NCBI RefSeq assembly: GCF_000224145.3
Contig: NC_020166.2
Coordinates: 6,144,927 to 6,208,926 of the forward strand
Origin: Ciona intestinalis
Taxonomy: Eukaryota; Chordata; Ascidiacea; Phlebobranchia; Cionidae
Direction: 5' to 3'
DNA length: 64,000 bases
The notes below the pieces were generated by a model. It was not told where the DNA came from and made no database searches. It was given only the letters and a program-made list of their open reading frames with translations. Positions 1 through 17,207 of the stretch are shown here, one piece after another. A program made the position numbers and the translations under genes. Position 1 is the stretch's first letter; each line of letters opens with the position of its first letter.

Positions 1-2472
1 GAAAAAAACGCCGACGCTTTTATCTAAACGTTTACCATAATCTTGGTCGTATTTTGAATAACAATACGCCTGTCTCTAACCTCTGAGCAGCTTCGTGTGT
101 CGGAACTTCCTGTAACTCCTTGCATGACAAAGTCTTTCCCGCTCTTCATGGGGAATCTTGCGTCTTGTTGCTCCCACCAGATGAATATGATTGTTAGGAA
201 GATGATGCACAAACGGACCAATCCTGATGGGGCTCAGAAAATGGTTCTGTGCCAAAGCGCACATGCTAGGCGAGGCGTGGCTACGAATGGCCAGATTTAG
301 GTTTTAGATCTGGTAACAGCTTCACCAGTACCGTCGTAAATCCAAGAACTGCCAGAAGGCGATGCACACGGGCAACTGACGCAAGAACGACAGCTAAACT
401 TGACACTAAATCTTTACTTAGTCATCTTAATAAAATTTAGTGACGCAATTAGGGAACTACTTGCGACTGTGCTTGGATGGTCGAACAAAATAACCCGGTT
501 TGTTGGCTCGTTGCCTGGACTCTCTTGGTCGCTACTAAAGAAACTGTTTAGCGAATTTCGATAACAAAAGAGCTCGGTACACGGTTCATAAAAGAATCGA
601 TGTAAATGACGAAAGAATCGTAAGCGCGTGGAGATGTAGCGATATAATGACGTGGAAGAGCACAAGGACAATGACGAATGTAGGGACGTGGGAAATAATA
701 TCCGACGACGTTTTCTATTTGTTCGTAATCCGTCAACCTCGCAGTGTTTTGATCTCGCGTGAAACGCGCTGTCGTGTTGCTAACAAATTGCTACAGTAGC
801 AGCAACACATGTTCTAATTCAAGGAGATATAACCCAAACATAAAGCCTGACTGCTCACAGGGTCATAGCAATTGTTTTGGTAGGCACTTGGGAACATGAC
901 GTAATTAAGTCTCTACACGTGGCAGTGACCTTTGACATCACATGAGCATGATGCGCGAGAGGAAGTTTATGCAAGGTCACGTGCCACAAATTCCATGTAT
1001 GTCTGACACTGTTCAAGAAAGGTATTCAACAAAGAACACGTCGATATCAGCAGGCAGTATACCACAAGTTAAACCTCCCGAGGTATAGACGACTGTCTAC
1101 ACTGATTTATAAAAAACTCACGGGAATTAAAACCTGGCAGATACAAATTCCGAATCTGGCAGGCGACAAGACATGAAGAATAGTCGAATGCTTAAGGGAC
1201 AGAAGGAAAATAAACAAACCAAAGGTACGGATTGACAAGCCTTAAATGAACCTGTTGTTACTGTTAAACAGTGTGATGATTCAACACTGCACACAATAGA
1301 ATATAACAAGGAAGCAGAGCTCCAACAAAAATAGTTACGTGTCGTTACAAAATGATTCTTAAGAAAATATGTAAATGCGCATTGTAAAATAATTTAATCG
1401 CCTGTTGAACTGTAAAACTTGACTATGTCAATCACCCACCTCTTTTTTTTCGTGAGTTTTTTTTAGATACACATTGAGTACACTGTACACAGAAATAAAC
1501 AGTCTAAGAATGTAAGATTAATCGTATAAAATTATTTTTATTAATGTTTTAATTAAGAGCCTTAGTGTGATGCCAAAGAAATGATCAAAGGGAATTGTTC
1601 GACAGAAAAGGCACTTACAAGGGCTGCCGCTAACGTGCCCAACAATAATTAAGAATTACAACGTATATTGACAGCATGTGGTCTAATTTGAGCTGGCTTA
1701 TGAACGGAGTTAAAAACCATTGCCCCAACATCTAAAACCATCTTAGTTTTAAACCCGTTTCCACTTCGCTACATAGGCTTTGATTTTTGGTGGGAAAAAA
1801 AGCAAATTTACACACGGATATAAACAAGCTACGGTCGGTGTACAGTAAAATGCAATCTTACAACTTAAGGCTAACTTTATAATGAACAGTTAACTTTGAC
1901 TTACAAGACAAAACAACCCTGGGTAAAGATGTTTTATTTTTAATACATCATTTATACCTATAAACGTCAAATTTGGCAACACTCGTTTCTCATTCATACG
2001 TTTGGCATTACGATAACGCGTTTCGTAGGTACATTAGATTAATTCATTAACCTTTCATACGCATGGTATGTCGCACATTTTCGCAGTATTTAAAAAGAAG
2101 TAGATAAGAAAGATCGGCGTCAGCATATACCGCCAGAGCCAGCTTACGTAAAAGTTGACGTACAATTCGAAAAATCCAATGACGTCTGACCTGACATGCC
2201 GCTACTATATGTCACAATGTACACTCAAAAACGAATGGATGTTCTATCTATATACATTACGTATTGTAACAAGCGCGTGCATTACATTAAGGATTTTATA
2301 ACTGACAGCGCTCATTTTAAACGGTACGTTCTAAACGCGTTTTACAATAAATATTCACAAACACGCTTGATTACCATTTAACATGGTAACAGAACGAGAC
2401 TAATTGGTTAACGTTAAAATATTAATTCACATAACCAGAAGTTCGTAAACAAACTAGATTAAGAAAACGTAC
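1..2472. other. no gene recognised; probably nck intron
   Basis: I see no exon that I can assign here on either strand. If the nck exons at 2473-5768 are right, this stretch is intron of that gene, because the second and third SH3 domains and the SH2 domain are still missing and must lie further left. The open frames present are all under 90 codons and carry no recognisable motif. Confidence 0.4.
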
Positions 2473-5400
2473 CGAGTGATTTCATAGATTTCCTGAGATG
2501 CCGGTCCATTTTAACTTCCTTTACAACTGCAAGCAATACACAGTAACCTATGACTGCCTCAGTTGTGTGCACCACACAATCTTTTAATCCAAAATAATCT
2601 AGCTTGTAGTTGGGTGGCAGTCAGCACATAAGTAGGTCAGTCCGGCAAGTTCAGTTGAAGTTGCTTCTAACAGAGCAGCAATATTGCGAATAAAGGCAGA
2701 TCGATAATCACCTACATTACGTTGACTTTGCCTGGGTCTTGGAAAGAGTCAAGCTAATTAGACAAGCAATCCCAATCGATACAATTTACCGCTGCCTGAG
2801 CCTACGTAGGTTAAGTGCTATAAAGTTAATATTCAACAAGGAAAGCACCGCTGCTCGGCAACGCTACTGTCTGCGATAAAGTCTTTCGAAGAAGCTTACC
2901 AAAACAAACGCTGTGTGTTAAATAACCGAGCAACATATCAGGAGCAATACAGCAATAAAAAGGGAATGGGCGCAGTCACTTCCGAAAGCACGCAGCGTGC
3001 CGGATCACACACTGCGGCCTGGATAGCCGCGTGCTTGGGAGAAAGTCGTGTTACCGCGGGGAGTTGGCTGTAAATCATCAGGATTTCCACTTCGGTTGTC
3101 ACCTTAGCAAGCAGACTTAAAGATTTTTCTTGCCGTCGTTTGGCAACACTGTTAACGTCATACGAGCAAGTAACACAAAGAATGAGATTACGCTGATCAC
3201 GATTCGGAATGATGTATCAACACTAAGCAGCATAACATGATGACACACCAGTGCAAGTCAACGGAATTTGTTAGCATAAATCACTGCACCTTTCCTACTA
3301 TAACCTCCATTACCTTGCATAATATACCTGCTAACCCATGCAACCTGAATCAGCTGATTTATTTATAGCTCCTACCTAATAACAATACCCTTATCAAACC
3401 GGGAAGCATATTATGCATGCGTGCCAACACTGAATAGCAAGTAATGTGAGATGCTATCAAGCCAGTATGGATAAGTTCACGAATCAGAGACTATACAGCT
3501 ACAGAAGTCAGTAGCTATTTCTAGCAGAACATGGTCAGAATTCCAAGATTAGGAATCTAGTGCACAATTGCATACATACAATGGAATAACAGTATTAGGA
3601 TAACTGGTAAAACTAGTAGTTTTTAACAGAAAAACTGTGAAAATTATCAATTTAGCTACATCAATAATATGTAACAGTTAAAACGGCAATTATAATTTAA
3701 AACATCAAACAATATTAGAGAAAGGGCTAAAAAATCAAACCAGCTCAGGCCTCAAGCAAGCAAGATAATCAGGAAATTTTTTGTACTTTAAGTAATAATT
3801 AACAAGTAATTACACGGTAAAACTGTTCTGTTACACAATGTCTTTGTTGTTGTTTATTGTCTTACAATAAACACCCCCTGTGTATATCAGAGTAGCTAAT
3901 TACCTACAGGTGCTGGTCATTGTTAAGCAGATAACTATCTAAGAAATATTGCCCTTTTTCCTGGAATTTGTTTTATATATATATATATATATACATTATA
4001 TAGTAATGCAGTCAACTGTAAGTATTGCTATTGGGGGATTTCATTTTAATATTATGAAGTGCGTTGTTACATTGAGGTGCGTGACGCAATTTCGACCATA
4101 CTAATTATTGATCATGACAAACAGAGTAGCAGATTCAACTTATAAAGAATGTCAATTAGTAAACCACAAAAGCCTGTTACACAAATGACAATGAGGGTTT
4201 GGTTACCACATTGTTACAGCCATTTCACCATAACACTTCTCCAACACACAATTACACAGGGTAGCGAGTACAATAGATATAAATTATTGTCTTACAACTT
4301 ACCGATTCTGTTCACCAGTGACTCTCCTTTTCCCTTGTCCCTTCTTAAGTAATTTGAAGGTACCAGTCCAATCTTGTTAGCATTGTTTCGGACCTGTGAC
4401 AAAATAAATTTGATTAACATTCTGTCAAAGACTTAGTTAGGGCTATTGGTAAGGGTAAACTTGCCTTGCTTATTATTTATTTAATAACCCTAATATCGAT
4501 TAAAATGTTTACAAAATTGTGGCTTGCAATGTTAAAAAGTGGTAAAACAAAAAATGATTGTCTTGTGTACAGTACACCAATTAGTGACATATTAACAAAG
4601 AAGGACCAAATTAAACAAAGAAAAAATCACTAAACCAACTTTTTCTGTTGATATCACAGTGGACTTATATACAAAACATAGTTCTTAATAATTTAACTAA
4701 AAAAAAACAAACTTAACTGAGCAGAATAAACCAACACCAAACCCTTTTAGTTAGGCTATTTATAGTTTGTGATGGAACAAAATACCCAATTTCACAGCTT
4801 TGATAAACTAGACAAAAATAATATGTTATATATACCAGAAGACAGTTGCCATTTAAAATTAACATGTTCACTTTAAAATCCCCCTAAACATAATGATGCT
4901 GTTATATATTTTACCAGTATTACTACATTGGGTAGGCTACAGTATATTTTGCTATATTGAATCTTATTGAGCACAAAAAACTCTTTAATAGCTAATAACT
5001 TGAACTTTATGTCTATTTGTGTACAGCTTCAATAGTTTTCCTTGTTTAGTGTATAGCCCACAGAATTGAAATTGCAATAAACATCCCTAAAGTGCTTTAA
5101 TATTTATTCGTGTGGATACATTTTTAGTAGTTGCAAGTGCTTTCTTTGCGTGTTCTACGTGCTAAAAATTAAGCTTAAAGTTTCTAAGCATACAGTCTGC
5201 AGAATATGGCAGTTCCTGCTGAGATATCGCGCGTGCAAGATGGTTATTTTTATGCTTGTACACATGCTATCACTAAAAATCGACATGCAAAGCATGTACA
5301 CTTCCAGGCGGCGTTGGAAAATCCTACTTAATTTAATACGATTTTTTTCACTGTTTAATTAATTGACGCGCATGGGACAAATTATGGCATGTATAACCAA

Positions 5401-5768
5401 AATTTTGTAAACAAAATCGCTTGTGCACCTGTCATACTGTGGCCAGGCACCAAAGAGATAGGCCTATTTATTAAATTTATAAGTATGTTTATACACCCTA
5501 CTAAAGCTGCAAGTGTAACACTTTTGTCAAAGCATGTAACCTACAGAACCAGTTTATACAAACTCTAAACACAGTGCACGGAATGCCTCCACTTAATTAC
5601 ACCACATAACAATTAATACACTCCCACACAAAAATTGCCCACCCTCCACCATGTGTGCTTTGCATCCAATAAATAAAGTTGTTCATTCTTCTTTATGGAT
5701 AATTCTTCACCTTCCTTGGCACTATAATCATACAAAGCAACCACAACTTCTTCACAACCAAGCGACAT
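2473..5768 (-). CDS. nck: Nck-type SH3/SH2 adaptor, 5' exons only
   Basis: These are the first exons of a cytoplasmic adaptor that links phosphotyrosine signals to actin regulators. Exon 1 is 5643-5768 and starts at the ATG at 5768; it encodes [17 protein letters not shown] and runs to the TWWR of the first SH3 domain. Exon 2 is 4303-4393 and continues in phase 0 with [16 protein letters not shown], matching the WWRVRN..GFVPSNY core of Nck SH3-1. Both exons have good GT and AG sites. A possible exon 3 (2473-2526) fits in phase and encodes a basic linker ([17 protein letters not shown]); it is less certain. The ALYDY motif and WW pair are seen directly. The second and third SH3 domains and the SH2 domain are not in the window, so the gene is partial at its 3' side. 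Introns are 1.2 and 1.8 kb. Exons 1-2 are secure as an SH3 domain; the Nck assignment rests on the match across the splice join. Confidence 0.75.
3974..3993. repeat. (TA)n microsatellite
   Basis: A short run of about ten TA units in the presumed nck intron. Confidence 0.8.
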
Positions 5769-7435
5769 GACATTTAATGAGGAGATAACACAAGAATGAC
5801 TTCAGTTCATTTATCCTTTCATCTGTAACAAAAGTTTAAAAAATATTTCAACAGCTTTCCAGGAAAATTAAATAGCCTTCTATTTATTAAAAGACCAACG
5901 AGTGCTGCAACTGATACTTACATAGCTGCTGTTAACAAAAAATATCCTATACGGAATACTGTATACAACAATTATACTCAGCCAAAAATGTCTGTATGTT
6001 TGTTTGATTTTGCCGTGTGACCGTTACAGTTGTTTCGACAAAATCACACACTACATACACAGAGCCATAGAAATACCGAGTAGTCCAACCCATTGTTACG
6101 TAAAACACAAATTGAACGGCAATTTGGGTCCAAAATAACACAGTAGGTATAGGGAAAATGTATGTTTTTCGGTAAATTACAGAAAAACTTGGGCCTAAAA
6201 ACAAATTTAAAGGTTGAAAAATGTAAAAAACATGTGTTATTTGTTTTCTGTGTCAAAAAAAGTCAAAAATTAGAATTAGAAGCGGTTGATTTGCGACATT
6301 TTAGTCATTTAATGCGGCTAAATTTATACATTTTTTCTAAAAAATGTTTGGTAGGGTAAATAGAAGCTGTTTTACACCTTCCCACAATAGGAAAACACAA
6401 ACAAAACTTAACAAGTTCGTTTAAACCCATTGTCAAAGTCACCACTTTTGCTCTATTTTGGACACACATAAACGGCAGTTGGACTACTCGGTGTTTATAC
6501 GACTCTGTACATACATACATGTACATGCCATAGAAATACCGAGTGGTCAAACCGTAACAATGGGGTAACAGGGGAGACCGCTGGTGCGCCCAACACTACA
6601 CTACTTCATTGACGCTGGTTCCACTTAATGAATGTGAAATGATTTTAATGATTTAATATTATAAAGAGTGGTAGAATAAATCATTATTGTTCACATAGGG
6701 TTTGGTCTTTGCACGTTTGCGGGTGGATTCGAATGATCCAATCTCGTAACTTAAACTAACGACATATAAACTTGTACCAGATCAATACATAGGCTTTCCA
6801 ACTTTCTATTTATCTGTTTGCAGGTTTTCATACTCAATTGTTCGTAGCCCTACCGAGCTTCTCCATATCAACTTTGGGTTCGACGTTGGTTTTAACTATA
6901 GTATATATTTGTCAACTCTGAAGACGACGAGTATTTAAACTACATGGGAGGATTAGGTTTGGCTTTATATTAACGTGTGAATGACTAGTTGTCCTTGTAT
7001 AACCCAAGTACTTCAGTTACTGAATCAATTTTGTCGCTCGTACAGAGCAGACTCGTAAAAACACATTTTCTATAGCTCTGGTATGGAGTACAGACATACC
7101 ACAGCATTTCGATTGGTGGCAAAAACATAAACTAACCTCGCTATATGTGCAGCAAAAACCTTGCTAATCAACTAATTAGGCAGGATAAATCAATGCAATT
7201 CGAATGCTCATACAAAACTTAGCGGAAATCAAAACTTTGTTAATGAAACTTTATTGGGGTTATAGTTGGTTTGTCGTGCTGTTGTGAAAGAAGATAAATA
7301 ATGAAATTCCAAGCAGAAGATACATTACAGGTGTTAATATAAAACGAATATGAACGAGGTTTGTATTCCTTCATGGCAAGCCCATGCCAAGTGCATTCAA
7401 ACTATCTAAGATGCGTTGACGAGTCCTTCATCGGC
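5769..7435. other. spacer between nck and chek1
   Basis: This holds the presumed nck promoter side and the chek1 3' flank. No exon was recognised. A repeat with inverted ends sits at 6053-6514 and is listed separately. Confidence 0.5.
6053..6514. mobile_element. MITE-like element with about 39-bp inverted ends
   Basis: The left end (6053-6091) reads acatacacagagccatagaa and onward through ataccgagtagtccaa. The right end (6476-6514) is its imperfect inverse. A third copy in the left-end orientation follows at 6528-6560, making a small imperfect hairpin with the right end. No transposase frame is present. The target duplication could not be fixed. Confidence 0.5.
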
Positions 7436-11645
<4,210 letters not shown>

Positions 11646-12274
11646 AACAGTGACAGAAAAATGTTTTCGATATGTTTTTTTTTGCAAAGTCTATATATTT
11701 AACACGATTACGGCTGTTTATTCCGTTTTAAAGTGAAGGCGAAAACCTCTACCTTCGACTTTTTTGTTTTGTTTATTTTACACTTTCGCGCCAAATAGGC
11801 TTTTCATAGAAATAGCAAGCTCATTAAAAACATTTCGGGAATCACCTATGGAACTTGATGCACCTATTTGGAACGCTCCTAGTCATTGAAATACATTTTG
11901 ACTCCACTGTTCAGAATTTTTGCCTATTTTAAAATAGAAGGTGGAAAAGAACCAAACAATATTTTCAGTTTTTGAAGGTTTTTGGCGCAGCATGTACATT
12001 GTACATAAACAGTGATGAACATCATCAACAGCTACTTTGCATTAAACCAAATGGAACTTTGCAGGGTTGGTAAATATAAACCAACGTCGGCGAGTGAAAA
12101 AGCAAGGGTAAATGATTTGCGGCAAATCAAACAACGTTAATTCAAAAGCTTCGAAAATACAAGCAACAAATATGCAACTTGCTATAACTGCAGATAACAA
12201 TCTAAATAAGATTAAACGAAGCAACACATAATTTTATAATACTGTAAAAAGTAGAAAAAAACGATGTGTAACTA

Positions 12275-12330
12275 CCATACATCATGCCCAAGTATAGCTA
12301 AGTAGCATACATCATGCCCAAGTATAGCTA
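12275..12330. repeat. two-copy 30-bp tandem repeat
   Basis: The 26-bp core beginning catacatcatgcccaagtat occurs twice with a 30-bp period (12275-12300 and 12305-12330). It lies in the spacer between chek1 and the sulfotransferase gene. Confidence 0.75.
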
Positions 12331-12529
12331 TGAATCTGTCAATACCAGCTGCAGAAGAGCTAGGTAAAAGGAAGAAGATTTTTTAAACCTTGCTTTTTAA
12401 GCACCGATTAGTTCAACAAAAGGCGGTGACAAGAAATACAGTAACAACTTTAAGTGAACTAAGATACAAAAATAAGAAAAATAGTGCAAGATGTATGTTA
12501 GTAGAGGCGGTGTGATGCATCTATTGAGT

Positions 12530-15500
12530 TTACTTCTGCTTGTCTTTACGAATTCGTTCATAACGTCTCGCAAATATTTCTTTTGCATATTTATACAGCT
12601 GCACATCCTGTAAAAAATGTTTAATTAAATGGTGCCTATTTATCCTATGCGGTGATGAAAGGAAAGTCATTATAACACAGATGTCTTATATCATGCTTAT
12701 TGTGCCTGAGTTACTACCTATGGAACTTTGAGGTTAATTGTTTAAAAGCTGACAAGTTGGACAATCCCCTTGAATCAATGTCCGCTGAGTGTGTTGCATC
12801 AGGATATACACAGATAGCAGCATTCAGCATAGAACTCAGTATCAGTTGGTAACATAACCCCTGAACTATGGTATCAGATACATAAGTTGGTTTCGCCCTC
12901 TACAATTTGTTGGCCGTTGGCAATGCCATACATACCTATTTACAAAGTGTTTGCAGACATTATTAGGGGACCTCAAAGGTTACGCATCATCCATAAATAT
13001 TCAAGTTTATATTTTTTTATCTTAAAACACGTGGTATATATATACTACTTAAAAATCTTACCAGATGATTAAGTTTCCTGATTTTATCTGAAACTTCTTC
13101 ATCTAGAACAATGTTGGACACATGAGTTTCTGACTTATCAACAAATTGTTTTGTAAACTTTATGCCAAAAGTTTGTTCAAAAAGAGCTTGAGAATCAACT
13201 TGCCTTTCTGCCAAGCCAAAGAACGGCATTGACTGTAAGAAAAATAAAGTGACTTAATTTTAAAACACAAAAGGTTTCTTGTAATAGATACATTAGGCAG
13301 AAAGTCGAGGGAGTCAAAGAGAAGACTAATAAAGCCACAACTGTGTATGGAGAAAGACAATGGGTTTCCTGTAAAGCAGTCATGTTAAGCAGAAACTAAC
13401 CACAGTAATGTATATCATTTTGGACCTTGGAGCTAACATGTTTTCTACATGAAAGGCACATATATAAAAGCACTTTATTAAGAAATGCCATATGTCCAGA
13501 TATTAACACAAAAAATAAAACTCGTCTGTAATTTGTATTGAGTTACCATATCTTACAACAGGCTCCAGTCACCACTCACCATCAAATTGTGTTTGGCACT
13601 TTTCAACATAATTCTATCGTGTTCTTCATCACCAAATGCTGAGCAGTTCACAAGTTTCAAGTCAGCAAGCATTCTTGTTTGTCGGTTTCTTCCAAAGTTA
13701 ATGTCACAGTTTATAAATTCCTCTAATGAGGCATTGCGCCAATCTAGGGCTTCTGCCAAAAAATGCAATGGAATGAAAGCTGTGGCTAGTTTACAAAAAG
13801 TGTGGTAGTAAGTAAGATATAACTAAGTATTAAGTATATAAGTACTCAGTTAGTTTGAGTATAAGGGGCAAAGGTGATTTGCAAAACCTAGAATAACTGT
13901 CTTTAAACAGTACGAAAAGAAACAAAAATAATATAGTAGCTGTTTAAAATTTTAAGAATTCAAACAAATCACACAGCTGCTGATAAGCATTCTCTGTTAA
14001 CACACAAGGATTCTAAGCTTTGAAAATCGGTCAACCTTGATAGGGAATGAGGAAATACCAACAATGCATATTTCTCGATAGATCTGGAATCTTGTAACTG
14101 TTATACTTACACAACAATCAACAATATAAACCACTATTAATCCAGGACCTTAATTTTAAAGTAAGTAATAGCATAGTAGTGAACTGATTTCATTATTATT
14201 GTGTTTAAAACAGAGTACCTACGTTAAAACAAATGTTATCACGATTGATTTTATGTGAACAAGAAACTGATGAAGCTTTTTATGAATCAATACACTTACC
14301 ACCCCAGCACACTTTTTGTGGAGTCTGAACTTTATTGCATAAAAACTTATGTTGATCCCATGTTGCTGCTCGTCTCACATGCCCCCACTCACTCAAAAAC
14401 CTTGCAACTGGCTCACGCAAGACTGTTATATAAAAATACCTAGATATAAGAAGACAGATATATAGAGGATAAACTTAAAACTATTATGGCAAATTGTCAA
14501 AAAAACACAATTTTTGTCAATTTTTAAACTGTACTAATAATAACCTTCGTTCCAATTTTGGATCATGAAATAAAAGGGGAACGCATTCTGTGAGTGAAGT
14601 CCATCCCGCATGTACTCCGCACCTCCATCCTGATCAAAACAACAAAAGCTTGACATCTTATATATAGGCTACGAATCTACTTAAAGGGGCATACCAACGA
14701 AAAATGAAAATTTGTGTATTGATAGAAATGCCCATGCTACCTTTAGGTTACATTTAAGCATATCTATCAAAACACAAATTTTAATTTTTTGTTGGTAAGC
14801 CCCTTGAAAAAGAAAACATAGGTTTAAGGTTTACATTACTATTGCTACAACTCAACGGTCCCTTATGAGTTAACCAGATTTTGAAACATACATAAACAAT
14901 TCACCTTAAAAATAATTATATATATACTTTTAAAGAGTCAAAACTAGTAAGCAGACAAGATGTGTCTTAAAACAGAACACCTTGTTATTGTAAATGGTAT
15001 GCCATAACATAACTACAAAAAACATTATTAAAAAAATTAATAACAAGATATCACCTCTTGAGAAACGACTAAATAACCAGGTCTCTTGCCCATTTGGGCG
15101 TGGGCATAGAGACATCTTTTTTTGTACATATTCACACGTGAATGGAGGTTCTAAGTCACGGACTAAATGTCTGCCAAAAGTAGAGCCACTTGTCTTTTGC
15201 ATGTGCAGAACCACCATAACATCTGTGCTATTAATATCAAAATCAACAGCAATGCTCATATTTGTCTGAATTGTTGCCATTGGTAAAACTTTAGTTGCGG
15301 ACAAATCATGTTGCCCGATGTTATTCAGTGTCGTTGAAGGAATAACCACACCCAACTGCTTCACATTATTTGCACTGCTTACTGTATTTGACTTTTTTGT
15401 CGATGATGCTTTGTTTGTCAGTGGTTTTTCTGAAAACCCAGTATTTGTTGCTTGCAGTGATAAGTAGAAAAGAAATATGAGGCTTGCAAGTACAATCCAA

Positions 15501-15556
15501 ATAAAGGCTTTTTTCTGTATTTCTTTTAGAGAAAACTTTTGTAAAACATTGTTCAT
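12530..15556 (-). CDS. hs6st: Heparan-sulfate 6-O-sulfotransferase, 6 exons, 382 aa
   Basis: Golgi enzyme that moves sulfate from PAPS to the 6-O position of glucosamine in heparan sulfate. Exons, 5' to 3': 15055-15556, 14545-14629, 14300-14439, 13580-13752, 13062-13232, 12530-12607. They total 1149 nt, all in phase with GT-AG sites. Residues about 18-34 (AFIWIVLASLIFLFYLS) form a single N-terminal signal anchor, as in type II Golgi enzymes. The PAPS 5'-phosphosulfate loop is HMQKTSGSTFGRHLV (118-132); human has QKTGGTTFGRHLV. The 3'-phosphate region reads YFYITVLREPVARFLSEW. Further family blocks are GRNRQTRMLADL, FFGLAERQ and the C-terminal YAKEIFARRYERIRK. Length is close to human HS6ST (about 400-410 aa), so the gene looks complete. 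Vertebrates have three HS6ST genes; I cannot say this one maps to a single paralogue. Intron 1 contains a palindromic MITE. Confidence 0.95.
14684..14805. mobile_element. palindromic MITE in hs6st intron 1
   Basis: About 122 bp that folds on itself: the left end aaggggcataccaacgaaaa is matched in reverse by the right end, with ttgtgt and gatag blocks also mirrored. No coding capacity. A diverged half copy (agggataccaacgaaaaatt) lies at about 59275-59330. Confidence 0.7.
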
Positions 15557-16892
15557 TTTTCACACTCCATCCATCAAAAAAACAAACAATACAGAATAAA
15601 TGAGTCTTTCTGGGAAAATAAAAAATATAAATGTTAAAAAGTTTTTTAGCTAAACCAACATTTTAAATGAACATAATATTTAGTAGGCTACAAGTATGAT
15701 TGTATAAACAGGCCAACTGGCATACAATGGTTTGTGATTAAGGAATATTTTGGTTCAATTAATAGAATAGATATTAGATAACCTATCATTTTTTCATAAT
15801 ATTAATTCATCTTATCGCCAAAATGAAAGTTCAATCTGGTATACATCCAAGTTTAATTGTAACTCTGCTTTAGTGGACTTACATGTTAAATTAAAAACTC
15901 TTATTTTGAATAGAATATAGAAAAACATTTAGTTTGTTTTTGTATTTAATATTAAAAAACCATAATATCCAATTACTTTCATTCAATAGCTATTTCCCTG
16001 TTATAAATTAAATACAAGCTCTTAAAAAGAAACTCTGGACTAGTGTTAAAAAGAACTATTAATTCCCTGTTTTCCCAACACTTTATCATAAAATATCCGA
16101 TAAACTAAAACATTTTAAAGTTTATCCTCGTTTGATGACATCGACATAAATGGGTGAAAGCAAAATTTATTACAACTACAAGCAAAAGGGTTTGTTCCTT
16201 TTCATTATCAGACAAGCGTTGCGGAAAATACAGATACCAACATCGAATAACCAGACTTATATTGGTGGCAAACTATTTTACAGTAGTGTAATTCACAGAT
16301 TAGACAAATATTAATTAATGAAACAGGTAATGGTGACCATAAAAACGAATGCCAGTGTTAAATTTTAGTATAAGCAGTATACAAGGCAACCTGAAGACGC
16401 ATTACAAATTCAGATTAAGCTTATCTGTAACGTGCCGGTATACGAAACATAAATAGTATAATCAACGATCGGGGTACTGATAACACTCTAGTTTATTTAG
16501 AACACAGATCTAAGTGTTAGGTGTCGATGAAGAATCGTTGTCATATACTGTAGTTCTACACCACCTGCAATTTGACTGGAACACCTGATTCAGAATAAAT
16601 CCTCACTGCCGAAAACAAGACTCTACCGACACGAAAAACGAAGCCAGACAATGCGCTATGTGTTTAATGTGAGTTGGCTAATGTCTATGTCTGAGGTGGA
16701 ATCATGAAAACAACTAGAGCGAAACCAAGCGTAACAATCATAGAAACATTACATAACAAAGGAGCCTTTAATTACGTATTTATTTAACCATAGTTTGTAT
16801 TATTAAACTATGATTTAACAATACAGCAAACTCTGTAAACAATTGAAACGAATGAAACCCCATTATACATGTGGAAAGTGAGATAGATATTT
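15557..16892. other. upstream region of hs6st, no gene seen
   Basis: AT-rich stretch with no recognisable exon on either strand. It probably holds the hs6st promoter and 5' UTR. Confidence 0.4.
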
Positions 16893-17178
16893 GCTTGCTC
16901 AATGAGCAAGACGCTTAACGACGATTGCTCCAACCCAGTGGTCACTAATGAGTTATATATCTTAATTTTCAGCCATACAGAAAAAAAGATCACTCACAAA
17001 GTGACATACGTGGCAACTCGTAAGCTGGCACGAGGTGTATGAAACAGAACATACGTGCTATAAGGACTGCCAGTTATCGGCAACGCCAGGAAACAGCACA
17101 ACTTACTTTCAGTCGTTTTCCGGCCACGCGAGGATAAAGTAAGTTACATTCATTCATTCATTCATTTATTCATTCAGT
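16893..17178 (+). repeat. tRNA-derived SINE, head missing
   Basis: Body and tail of the SINE family (gcaagacgcttaacgacgat, then ttttccggccacgcgaggat), ending in a (ATTC)n-rich tail. The tRNA-like head is missing. Confidence 0.75.
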
Positions 17179-17207
17179 TACAAAAGTCACATTTGGAATT
17201 GTCACTC

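Noticed and set aside
32-300. Short overlapping frames at the left edge
   Set aside because: Under 90 codons, no recognisable motif, no convincing splice sites.
14994-15269. 91-codon plus frame
   Set aside because: Antisense to hs6st exon 1.
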